Shown here: positions 1 through 5,332 of the stretch, piece after piece | How positions within the stretch are numbered: position 1 is the first letter of the stretch | How the letters are laid out: each line of letters opens with the position of its first letter | DNA from: SYOC01 sp035575235 | GTDB lineage: Bacteria; Desulfobacterota; Binatia; Bin18 | Direction of reading: 5' to 3' | DNA length: 6,243 nt | NCBI GenBank assembly: GCA_035575235.1 | Contig: DATLYA010000162.1 | Coordinates: 1 to 6,243 of the forward strand | Program-made: the position numbers and the translations under genes | Notes under the pieces: model-generated | What the model saw: the letters and a program-made list of their open reading frames with translations, nothing else | Databases searched by the model: none | Told to the model about the DNA's origin: nothing

Positions 1-2
1 TG

Positions 3-98
3 GACTCACTGGGCTGCGCCATTGGAGCCTTGGAGGGCGAGCCGGTCCGTTTGCTCCGCGGCCAGGTTGACGATTTTGGAGGGAGGCCACTCGCCTCA
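3..98 (+). pseudogene. MmgE/PrpD-family protein, internal fragment
   Basis: Reading from base 3 gives 32 codons that begin DSLGCAIGALEGEP and end VDDFGGRPLAS, followed by TGA at 99-101. MmgE/PrpD proteins (2-methylcitrate dehydratase and relatives, cytoplasmic propionate or dicarboxylate metabolism) carry a D-[ST]-L-G-C-A-[LI]-G-A-L segment near their N-terminus, followed by a helix with an arginine-rich face and a G-x-P-[LA] turn. That is the pattern here. The fragment enters from outside the window and breaks off around base 90-98, where the sequence changes to peptidase coding in another frame. Nothing else of the roughly 450-residue family remains, so it cannot encode an enzyme. Recognition rests on a short segment, so another family is possible. 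Confidence 0.55.
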
Positions 99-277
99 TG
101 ATCACTCAAGGGCAGAACGACCCGAGGGTACCTGCTGCGGAGGCCCGGCGTATGGTGGCGGCCGTCAAGAAGAGAGGCATACCGGTCTGGTTTCTTCTGG
201 CAAAAGATGAAGGCCACGGCTGGACGAAGCGGAGCAACTGGGACTTCCAGCTATACGCGGTAGCGCTTTTTGGGTAG
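98..277 (+). pseudogene. S9 (prolyl oligopeptidase) family peptidase, C-terminal remnant
   Basis: The frame starting at base 98 gives 59 residues, MITQGQNDPRVPAAEA at the start and NWDFQLYAVALFG at the end. This is the C-terminal end of the alpha/beta-hydrolase domain of S9 serine peptidases. The catalytic Asp lies in QGQNDPRVP and the catalytic His in DEGHGW; the catalytic Ser, which lies further upstream in the family, is missing. There is no upstream coding in this frame (TGA at 68-70). Upstream sequence belongs to a MmgE/PrpD scrap in another frame, so the 5' part was lost by rearrangement. The 3' end is also cut: codons agree with the family up to LF at 266-271, and the TAG at 275-277 lies in the first bases of the IS1-like element. 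The last few residues usual for the family are therefore missing. The fragment is inactive. Confidence 0.8.
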
Positions 278-296
278 TAGCCTGAGATTATCTCAG
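273..296 (+). repeat. IS1-like left terminal inverted repeat with internal palindrome
   Basis: The left end starts GGTAGTAG and contains the near-perfect palindrome CCTGAGAT-T-ATCTCAGG at 281-297. It pairs with 1464-1487 as a terminal inverted repeat with three mismatches, at positions 4, 9 and 17. These ends are the expected binding and cleavage sites of the transposase. Confidence 0.85.
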
Positions 297-1103
297 GACG
301 GTTGATAACCATCCGGTCTTGTTCCATTTGATTCCAAACCACGACGTTTAGAGGAAAAATGGAAGCAAGACCGGACCTTGGAAGTTTGTGCTGTATGCAC
401 CCCGATTGCAAACTCTTTAGCCAACGCGGAGCCGGCAATTTGAAAGTTCGCAAAGTCTATGGCCGCGACCGCATCCGCTACTTGCGCTGTCGCTCCTGCG
501 CTGAGGAGTTCTCCGAGCGCAAGGGGACGGCCCTGTTTAACTCCAAAATCCCTGAAACCAAAGCGGCTGGTGTTATTGAGCATCTCGACAGCGGCTGTGG
601 CGTGACGGCAACGGCGCAACTGGTCGGGGTCTCGAAAGATGCGGTCTCGCGCCTGGTGCGGGTCGCCGGTCGCGCCAGTAAAGCGCTGCACGACAAACTG
701 GTTCGTAACCTCAGACCTCAGGCGCTGCAATTTGATGAGAAGTGGTCGTATACGACCAAGAAGCAGAAGCGCCTTGGCACAGAAGATGATCCTGATCAAG
801 CCGGGGATCACTGGGACCTCAATTGCATCGACCCGCAAACGAAGCTGCTGCTGACGATCCTTCCCGGCAAGCGCACGGCGGAGATGATCCTGCAAGCGGT
901 GCAAGACGCCGCCGCGCGGCTGGCGGTGGAGGGTAAGAGGCCGGCCATCTTCACCGATGGGGAGCCTGCCTACCTCGAGGCCATACGGGAAGTGTTTGGG
1001 GATCGCTCCAGAGTCCCGCATACTGGCCGCAGAGGCCGCCCACCCGCCGCCATCGTGCGCGTGCCGCACGACCTGGTCTATGCCCAAGTCATTAAGCATC
1101 GCC

Positions 1104-1109
1104 GGGGGG
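1104..1109 (+). other. G6 run where the IS1-like transposase frame breaks
   Basis: Six G residues follow CGCC. The upstream frame reads CGG GGG GAG and leaves the family sequence. The downstream frame reads GGG GGG AGG GTG and gives the conserved C-terminal half. A five-G version would be continuous, so one inserted G is the simplest explanation. Confidence 0.7.
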
Positions 1110-1463
1110 AGGGTGCATGCCGTAGAAATTCGCCCGATCTTTGGTAAAGGCAAACTCCGCAAGGTCGTCGCCGAGATGGGGTGGACGAAGGCCAACACCA
1201 GCGCCATTGAGCGATTTAACCTTACGGGCCGCATGCGCAATGGGCGCAAGGCGCGAAAAACTCTTGGCTTTTCGAGGCGGACCAGATGCCACGACTGGAT
1301 GAGCTATATCACTGCCGTGTGCTATAACTTTCACCATCCACATCGCAGCTTGCGGCAGAAGAAAGCTACAGGCGGTTGGCAAAAACGCACGCCCGCGATG
1401 GCTGCGGCTTTGGCTGATCATATGTATTCGTCTATCGAGCTATTGCGGTTATGTCCGGTCGGG

Positions 1464-1487
1464 CTGAGATTATCTCAGCCTACGACC
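1464..1487 (-). repeat. IS1-like right terminal inverted repeat with internal palindrome
   Basis: Read inward on the minus strand, the right end starts GGTCGTAG. It contains the palindrome GGCTGAGAT-T-ATCTCAGCC at 1462-1480. The arms are the same as on the left, except that the outer C:G pair is replaced by a G:C pair, so the palindrome is kept although the sequence differs. Confidence 0.85.
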
Positions 1488-1798
1488 AGATGATGACCGT
1501 GAGTAGTTATTGAAATCCCCAATTCCGTCTGCTCCCAGATAGCCGAACACAATGCGGCCAACCCTCCGTAAAGGGTTGGCTCGCCGCCGCCGAGCGCCGC
1601 TTCCAGTGTGCCGAGGGCATCCAACTCTTTACACCACCCAAGTACCTCGTCGAATTCTAAGTGATGGGATGACTTGGGCGCGTAGCAAAACTCGCACGCA
1701 AGATCACAAACGTTCGTCAAGGCTATGCTGACGAGAGAGGGTGCTTTGCTCCATTTTCGCTCGCCTACCTGACATTCGTCCAGAAGCATGTGGCAGCC
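1488..1798 (-). pseudogene. Radical SAM protein, middle part (truncated by IS1-like element)
   Basis: This piece carries the radical SAM signature C-x3-C-x2-C in NVCDLACEFCYAPK (C48, C52, C55 of the restored protein), which binds the [4Fe-4S] cluster that cleaves S-adenosylmethionine. It also carries GGGEPTLY, the SAM-binding GGE motif. Codons 21-120 lie at 1789-1488. On the 5' side the gene is cut by the ISKra4-type element, with one copy of the duplicated target at 1790-1798. Its first 20 codons are at 3334-3275, and the two join exactly in frame. On the 3' side the gene is cut by the IS1-like element after ...ITTHGHH; the current frame ends VVG and a stop at 1475 inside that element. The substrate-binding and any C-terminal auxiliary-cluster region is missing, so the protein is dead. 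A TTG 27 bases inside the ISKra4-type end looks like a start at 1822 but only encodes IS sequence. Confidence 0.85.
1790..1798. repeat. Target-site duplication GTGGCAGCC (left copy)
   Basis: These nine bases directly abut the GGGTGCATG end of the ISKra4-type element and are repeated exactly at 3275-3283 beyond its other end. A 9-bp duplication fits the ISKra4 family as I recall it. Confidence 0.93.
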
Positions 1799-1822
1799 GG
1801 GTGCATGAAGCCAAAGTTGCAA
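1799..1822 (+). repeat. ISKra4-type left terminal inverted repeat
   Basis: It reads GGGTGCATGAAG, one mismatch, CAAAGTTG, one mismatch, AA, against the reverse complement of 3251-3274. Confidence 0.9.
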
Positions 1823-1825
1823 AGC

Positions 1826-3177
1826 TCATGCAGCCCTCGCCCAGTCTATAACCACCTGGGGGCTTGGGCGTAACTCATCCAAACGCTCATTGAGGATCCA
1901 ACATCTCAGGGCCAGGATGTCTTTGACCCCTTGCGGCGGCCAGCGCATGCCTGCTTGTTTACAGCGTGCCGTTACCAAATACTTGCAACTTCCCTCTATG
2001 GCGCCGCCCCCTATCGGCAGGCTCTCCTCTTTATACTCGTCATAGGCCATCCCGCTCTTGTGGTCCTTTACGTACCTCACCGCTTCGGCGCGGACGGCTT
2101 CTTGTCCCGCCTTTTCCATCTTGAGTTGATTCAGGGCGCGGATGACTCGCTCGACTTCGCCGCCCTTCAACGCGGTTAGCTTTTTGTGCGCCCACTCCTT
2201 GCAGGGGTTGCTCCCCTCGCCAAAGCGCGCCCCGGCCACCGCCCAGATGCGCGCTGCCGTATGGGAGAAATCCATGATCGGCGTCGCCTGGTACAACAGC
2301 AGGTCTACGGGCGGCTCGATCCACTCGGCCCCGTCACCGATGACGACCAGACGACCTTGTTCGGCCACGCCCATCCTGACCGACATCGCCCACAGCTTTT
2401 TACGGAAATCGCCCACCCCGTCCCTACTCGCACCGCGCTGCTTTTCGGGCCATTCCCATCGGCCTTTACTAATCGCCACGCGCTTTTCTAACTCATAGAT
2501 AACGCCCACTTTCACCTCATCGGAGCCGCCACCTTGCATCCCCACCATCACGCCATCCATTTCGATCACCCAGACCCGCGGCGTGCTTGCGCCAACGCGC
2601 GGGGTGCGGGCCGGTTGGCGTCCCTGGCGGCTGGCCTGATCCACCTCGGCGACTGCTTTCTGTTCCGCTTCCGCGCCGATGGCTTCTGCCACGGTTGCCA
2701 TCTGCCGGGCGCTGATCTCGACTCCGGCGATCTCTCGCAACACCTGCGCCCCCCCGCAAATGGGAGATGGGCACTTAACAAGGCAAGGTGGCGCTCCATC
2801 CCGGCAGCGAGTTCGCGGGCGCTTTGCCCGAGCGCTGCATCCAGAGGGCGCTTGCTGGCACCACAGACGCGACAGTAATAATAGGCGCGCTGGTAGGTGA
2901 TGTCGCCGACCAGGGTGCTCACGGTGCGCGCCTGCGACCGCTGGTACTGCAAACGCCCACGCCCACACGCACAGGCGAGGGCACGGCCCACATGGCCGCT
3001 GCCGACTTCATCAAGGGAATGCTGCAAAACCAGTTGCGCAATCTGCCATCCTAGTTGTGGCGCGGCTTCTTCCCTATGAGCCAGGAGACGCGCCTGCTCA
3101 GGGCACGTTTGCGGAAATTGCTCAAGCTGTTGTTTCCAGTGCCGGGTCGCTCCTATAAGCGTTTCTAGTAAGGTCAT
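1826..3177 (-). CDS. ISKra4-family transposase, two frames joined by -1 frameshift
   Basis: The start ATG is at 3177 (MTLLETLIGA). The first frame reaches ...LSAHLPFAGG at residue 143. A -1 shift on the G7 run at 2755-2749 then continues as AQVLREIAGVEIS... to TGA at 1826, giving exactly 450 residues, a normal length for this family. A zinc-binding pattern is seen at C69, C71, C102 and C105 (ACACG ... YYYCRVCG). Likely catalytic residues are D208 (VIEMDGV), D282 (VVIGDGAEW) and E395 (PIGGGAIEGSCKY); the last is followed by the family hallmark ARCKQAGMRW. It is the DDE enzyme that cuts and joins the element ends. The first frame alone stops at 2566 and would be a 203-residue protein with a random tail. 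Recoding is credible because the slip site is canonical in layout, but a lost G or a sequencing error in the run would look the same. Confidence 0.85.
2749..2755 (-). promoter_or_regulatory. Candidate -1 frameshift site G GGG GGG in ISKra4-type transposase
   Basis: On the minus strand the zero frame reads TTT GCG GGG GGG CGC, so the run forms the X XXY YYZ heptamer with every base G. Slipping back one base gives GGG GGG GCG CAG, which continues the conserved transposase. Ribosomal or transcriptional slippage is possible here. I did not find a clear stimulatory stem just downstream. Confidence 0.55.
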
Positions 3178-3181
3178 TGAG

Positions 3182-3235
3182 GGTTAGACTTCCTTTCTGA
3201 GTAGGTTTTTAGTTTTGTAGCTGCGAAGTCTAACC
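3182..3235 (-). promoter_or_regulatory. Long inverted repeat just upstream of the ISKra4-type transposase start
   Basis: The 11-bp arms GGTTAGACTTC (3182-3192) and GAAGTCTAACC (3225-3235) match perfectly across a 32-nt loop. On the minus-strand transcript the second arm lies five to fifteen bases before the ATG at 3177, where the ribosome would bind. A transcript entering from outside would fold this stem and block translation, while one starting in the loop would not. This is the logic known from IS10 and IS50; its use here is an inference. Confidence 0.6.
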
Positions 3236-3250
3236 TCTTTGACCATGTTC

Positions 3251-3274
3251 TTACAACTTTGCCTTCATGCACCC
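3251..3274 (-). repeat. ISKra4-type right terminal inverted repeat
   Basis: This is the reverse complement of the left end with two mismatches out of 24, ending ...CATGCACCC directly before the GTGGCAGCC duplication. Confidence 0.9.
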
Positions 3275-3283
3275 GTGGCAGCC
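3275..3283. repeat. Target-site duplication GTGGCAGCC (right copy)
   Basis: An exact copy of 1790-1798 on the far side of the ISKra4-type element. Confidence 0.93.
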
Positions 3284-3334
3284 AGTGACCCGATCATAAA
3301 TGTGCAGGCCCCTGCTTTCATATCGGACTTTCAT
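3275..3334 (-). pseudogene. Radical SAM protein, first 20 codons (separated by ISKra4-type element)
   Basis: On the minus strand ATG at 3334 opens MKVRYESRGLHIYDRVTGCH, ending exactly at the ISKra4-type element. Joining 3275 to 1789 continues in frame as MLLDECQVGERKWSKAP and then the C-x3-C-x2-C loop. The restored start, with G-L-H-x-[FY]-D-R-x-[TS]-G, a LLDE segment and W-S-x-A-P before the cysteines, matches what I know of one radical SAM subfamily. The start codon overlaps the end of the preceding small gene by 17 nt (3318-3334), which suggests coupled translation. Only a weak purine stretch (GGGAAAA) precedes it. As the DNA stands, translation from this ATG runs into the IS and yields nothing useful. 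Confidence 0.8.
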
Positions 3335-3701
3335 GGGCCTGTTTTCCCGTGACCTTAATTTCTGTCGGGTCTTTCATCAGCATGAGCTTAATGATCCCGC
3401 CGATTTCCGCAGTCCGGATGCGAGAAACCTCAACCCGTGTCCCGCTCCTCGCGACGTCAGCAGAGTTGTCGATCCCCATTTGGAATTCTGACTGGTTCGG
3501 CCCAAGCATTTCTACGCCGCGTAATCGAGAACTCCAAGCTTTAATGAATGCTCTGACGTCGGGATACCTCCCTTCCCACTCGGCGTTTACGAAATCTTCC
3601 ACAACCTGCTCTATCAGCGAGGCGTCTTCTACAGTAGTAAACTCACCGACAACCGTAAGGCGAGCGGAGTGACCCGATCCGTAGCTTCTCCAGATTTTCA
3701 T
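3318..3701 (-). CDS. Small DUF6375-like protein
   Basis: This 127-residue protein starts at 3701 behind a strong GAGGAAGG Shine-Dalgarno (3717-3710). The opening MKIWRSYGSGHSARLTVVGEF resembles the DUF6375 family as I remember it: M-K-I-W-x-S-Y-G-S-x-H-S, then a short hydrophobic strand and a helix. No signal peptide, membrane segment or cysteine is present. The C-terminal part has a strand-rich segment (TRVEVSRIRTAEIGGIIKLMLMK, residues 88-110). The function is unknown. It is the only complete host gene in the window. It follows the TIR gene by 93 nt and overlaps the radical SAM start by 17 nt, so it was probably cotranscribed with at least the radical SAM gene. A partner or substrate-binding role for that enzyme is possible but not shown. 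With its neighbour destroyed, it may now be an orphan. Confidence 0.8.
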   Translation of the reverse strand: MKIWRSYGSGHSARLTVVGEFTTVEDASLIEQVVEDFVNAEWEGRYPDVRAFIKAWSSRLRGVEMLGPNQSEFQMGIDNSADVARSGTRVEVSRIRTAEIGGIIKLMLMKDPTEIKVTGKQAHESPI

Positions 3702-3709
3702 AGGCGTTT

Positions 3710-3717
3710 CCTTCCTC
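3710..3717 (-). promoter_or_regulatory. Strong ribosome binding site of the DUF6375-like gene
   Basis: GAGGAAGG on the minus strand lies eight bases before the ATG at 3701 and fixes this start. Confidence 0.75.
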
Positions 3718-3733
3718 GCTCAGAATGCAAAAT

Positions 3734-3772
3734 ACAGTGCGCCACCAATTTAACCGTTTTTCACTGTGGCGC
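3734..3772 (-). promoter_or_regulatory. Overlapping inverted repeats between TIR and DUF6375-like genes
   Basis: GCGCCAC (3739-3745) pairs with GTGGCGC (3766-3772), and ACAGTG (3734-3739) pairs with CACTGT (3762-3767). The two stems share bases, so only one can form at a time. They lie in the 93-nt gap after the TIR stop. There is no clear run of U behind either stem, so a simple intrinsic terminator is not supported. An attenuator, an operator or a processing site is possible. Confidence 0.35.
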
Positions 3773-3794
3773 TGAGAAAAGCGCTGTAGCCAGT

Positions 3795-3850
3795 TTAGAT
3801 AACCGCTGCTTTCCAACGCACTGGTCCCATCTCTATGGGCAACGCTCTAA
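3795..3850 (-). pseudogene. Original 3' end of the TIR gene, cut off by IS701-family element
   Basis: Joining the minus-strand TIR frame at 5364 to the sequence left of the IS701-family element (one CTAA copy kept) continues in frame as ELVRALPIEMGPVRWKAAVI, with TAA at 3797-3795. RALPIxxGPVRW is the kind of tail I expect after such TIR domains. The restored protein has about 306 residues. This piece has no start of its own and is not translated now. Confidence 0.75.
3847..3850. repeat. IS701-family target duplication CTAA (left copy)
   Basis: CTAA directly before TACTACAACG is repeated at 5364-5367. Four-base YTAR-type duplications are usual for IS701. Confidence 0.85.
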
Positions 3851-3868
3851 TACTACAACGAAGGATCG
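3851..3868 (+). repeat. IS701-family left terminal inverted repeat
   Basis: 18 bp identical to the reverse complement of 5346-5363. Confidence 0.92.
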
Positions 3869-3877
3869 CCACGTTTC

Positions 3878-5296
3878 TTATAAACAGCGATGTGGCGCTT
3901 GCGGTGTGAGATGTACGCGGCGTGGTTTCGTTGCTGCGTGTATCTTAACCGGCCTATCAATCTTCTCGCCTCTGCCTCTCGTCTCGGCAGGATTGCGCTC
4001 AAGAGGATTACCACTTGCGGCAATGTCAAGGCCGCCGCTTTTTTTTAACTTCAGCTTCATCCTCACCAGAAACATGTGTGCCAGGATCACCATTGTCATA
4101 TGGTGATGCCATCCTCGCCACGACCTCACTTCGTAGTCTCCCATCCCAAGCAACTGCTTCCCATCTTCAAAACAGGTCTCGATGGGCCAGCGCATCCCGC
4201 TCAAGCGCGCCAACCTCTCTAGCGGGACGTCGGCTCCGGCGTTGCTCACATAGGCTTTCAACTCCCCTGTCTCGATGTTGCGTCTCAGCACCAGCCATAC
4301 ATCAGGACCAGGCAGATGATCGCGTACCGCAACCACCCGCAAGGCAGCAAATTCCGCTTTCTGTGGCCCCTTGCTCCCCTCTTTAATCGTTAAGAGTTGC
4401 CACTGGTGGCTAGCGAGTTGGTCAGCTACGACCGTCACCGTCTGCGCCTTTGCCTCTCCCGGTGCCAGATGCGGACGCGTCTGTTTGGGGCCTGGCTTTT
4501 TGCCTCGCCCTTCCCAATTCGGAGCCACTACCTTGGGGCGGTTCAGCCACACCCGGTCGCTGTGCTGCACTTCGGCCAGATACCACAATCCTATCGAATC
4601 AATCCTTTCGAGGAATTTCGTGTCGTGGCCAAAGGCTGCGTCACCCAACACCCAGCGGCAGCGCAGCCGGCCCGAAGCGTGTACCGCCTCCACCATTTCA
4701 GCGCCTAGCTCCGGCTTCGTTTTAAAGCTCATCGCCTCGGGCACACCACAGCGCCGCCGCCTCCGAGCAAACTCTTCATCAGTGGCCCAGTCCTCAGGCA
4801 GGTATAACCGGCTGTCAAGCAGGGTGTAGCCTTTCGTCGAGCAGTAAGCCAGAAAGACGCCCGCCTGACAATTTGCCTTCTTCCCCAACTCGCCGCAGTG
4901 CTGGCGCTTGACGCCGACCGAAGCCTTGCCTTGCTTGGGGAAATCACTGCCGTCAACGATCAGGGCGGCATCCTCTTCGCCCAGCAGAGAATCGACCTCC
5001 GACCAATGGCGTTGCAGGATGGGGCGATCCTCCCAGGCTCCGATAGAGATGAACTGTTGCAAGGTACGGACATGGGTGGTTCGGGGTCCGATCAATTCCA
5101 AAGCCATCGGCTCAATAGACTTCCGCGGAAGATCTGAGAGGAGCCCCTGGAGGTAGAGCTTCGCCCAATGGCGCTGCTCGCGACGAGCGAACAAGGGGCT
5201 GTAGATAGAGTGATAACGCTCTAACTCATCGGCCAGTCCCTGGATGTCGCGCGAATTAAGCTTCAGTTCGGGCACTGTTTCAACGGTGGAAGCCAT
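3878..5296 (-). CDS. IS701-family transposase
   Basis: This intact 472-residue DDE transposase cuts and pastes the surrounding element. The core begins with the family motif VDGSDFPKQGKASVGVKRQ (residues 114-132, catalytic D115), followed by CGELGKKANCQAGVFLAY and the LYLPEDW segment near residue 165. The second Asp is D219 in VLGDAAFGHD. The third acidic residue is E373 in MRWPIETCFEDGKQLLGMGDYE, the W-x-I-E-x-x-F-x-x-x-K form of the IS4-superfamily YREK-like signature. A basic C-terminal tail follows. The ATG at 5296 sits behind AAAGG, and the gene lies wholly inside the inverted repeats. The SD is covered by a possible hairpin (5302-5329), which would limit expression from outside transcription. 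The gene shares the minus strand with the TIR gene it interrupts, so read-through from the TIR promoter would enter it. Confidence 0.93.
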   Translation of the reverse strand: MASTVETVPELKLNSRDIQGLADELERYHSIYSPLFARREQRHWAKLYLQGLLSDLPRKSIEPMALELIGPRTTHVRTLQQFISIGAWEDRPILQRHWSEVDSLLGEEDAALIVDGSDFPKQGKASVGVKRQHCGELGKKANCQAGVFLAYCSTKGYTLLDSRLYLPEDWATDEEFARRRRRCGVPEAMSFKTKPELGAEMVEAVHASGRLRCRWVLGDAAFGHDTKFLERIDSIGLWYLAEVQHSDRVWLNRPKVVAPNWEGRGKKPGPKQTRPHLAPGEAKAQTVTVVADQLASHQWQLLTIKEGSKGPQKAEFAALRVVAVRDHLPGPDVWLVLRRNIETGELKAYVSNAGADVPLERLARLSGMRWPIETCFEDGKQLLGMGDYEVRSWRGWHHHMTMVILAHMFLVRMKLKLKKSGGLDIAASGNPLERNPAETRGRGEKIDRPVKIHAATKPRRVHLTPQAPHRCL

Positions 5297-5301
5297 GTCA
5301 G

Positions 5302-5329
5302 CAGCCTTTCTTTCAAGTAATTAAGGCTG
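5302..5329 (-). promoter_or_regulatory. Hairpin covering the IS701 transposase ribosome binding site
   Basis: CAGCCTT (5302-5308) and AAGGCTG (5323-5329) can pair across 14 nt. In the minus-strand transcript the arm nearest the ATG holds the AAGG Shine-Dalgarno, so the fold would hide it. This is a short stem and the role is an inference. Confidence 0.45.
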
Positions 5330-5332
5330 ATA

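Larger units (their letters stand above)
273..1487 (+). mobile_element. IS1-like insertion sequence, 1215 bp
   Basis: The ends are set by imperfect terminal inverted repeats starting GGT, at 273-296 and 1464-1487 (21 of 24 positions match), as is usual for IS1-family ends. The element holds one transposase gene on the plus strand, broken by a frameshift. The 8-9 bases outside each end (GCTTTTTG on the left, AGATGATGA on the right) do not match, so there is no target duplication. The flanks are also different genes: an S9 peptidase on the left and a radical SAM protein on the right. The element therefore did not simply insert here. A deletion or recombination between IS copies must have joined the flanks. 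Confidence 0.85.
359..1493 (+). pseudogene. IS1-family transposase, split by +1 frameshift
   Basis: The start ATG at 359 follows a GAGG Shine-Dalgarno at 351-354. The first frame runs to 1147. From the G6 run at 1104-1109 the family sequence continues in the +1 frame to TGA at 1491-1493, about 378 residues in all. An N-terminal Zn-ribbon-like region (C12, C17, C44, C47) and a helix-turn-helix around residues 84-103 (TATAQLVGVSKDAVSRLV) match InsA-type DNA binding. The DDE nuclease core shows D126 (LQFDEKWSY), D200 (AIFTDGEPAY) and a Glu near position 284 (NTSAIERFNLTGR), followed by a conserved R-rich helix. Removing one G from the run restores a continuous frame (KHRRGRVHAVEIRP). The shift may be a mutation, a homopolymer sequencing error or, less likely, recoding; IS1 itself uses a -1 shift, not +1. 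The stop codon lies six bases outside the element, so the last residues come from flanking DNA. Confidence 0.8.
1799..3274 (-). mobile_element. ISKra4-type insertion sequence, 1476 bp
   Basis: The ends are 24-bp terminal inverted repeats beginning GGGTGCATGAAG, at 1799-1822 and 3251-3274 (22 of 24 match), flanked by the perfect 9-bp duplication GTGGCAGCC. The GGG tips, the length and the transposase all fit the ISKra4 family. The transposase runs on the minus strand in two overlapping frames and its stop lies four bases inside the left repeat. The element interrupts a radical SAM gene after codon 20. The exact duplication shows a clean insertion with no later rearrangement. Confidence 0.92.

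Noticed and set aside
22..210. A 62-codon plus-strand frame at the left edge.
   Set aside because: Frames 2 and 3 over the same bases encode recognisable S9 and PrpD segments, so this frame is a shadow.
293..1249. A 318-codon open frame on the minus strand across the IS1-like element.
   Set aside because: It is antisense to a transposase with clear DDE and zinc motifs, its residues resemble no family, and it is a by-product of codon bias.
1820..1822. A TTG start for the radical SAM protein at 1822.
   Set aside because: The codons from 1822 to 1799 are the IS terminal repeat. The true start is the ATG at 3334, shown by the exact target duplication.
2566..2757. The zero-frame tail of the first ISKra4-type reading frame as a separate 203-residue gene.
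   Set aside because: Beyond the G7 run this frame is rich in R, S and P and unlike the family, whereas the -1 frame carries the conserved catalytic domain.
3867..3897. CGCCAC/GTGGCG inverted repeat over the end of the IS701-family transposase gene, and the shared 9-mer TGTGGCGCT at 3765-3773 and 3891-3899.
   Set aside because: The stem is only six pairs with a 19-nt loop and no U run, and a 9-base match in such a region is weak. I see no support for a terminator or regulatory link.
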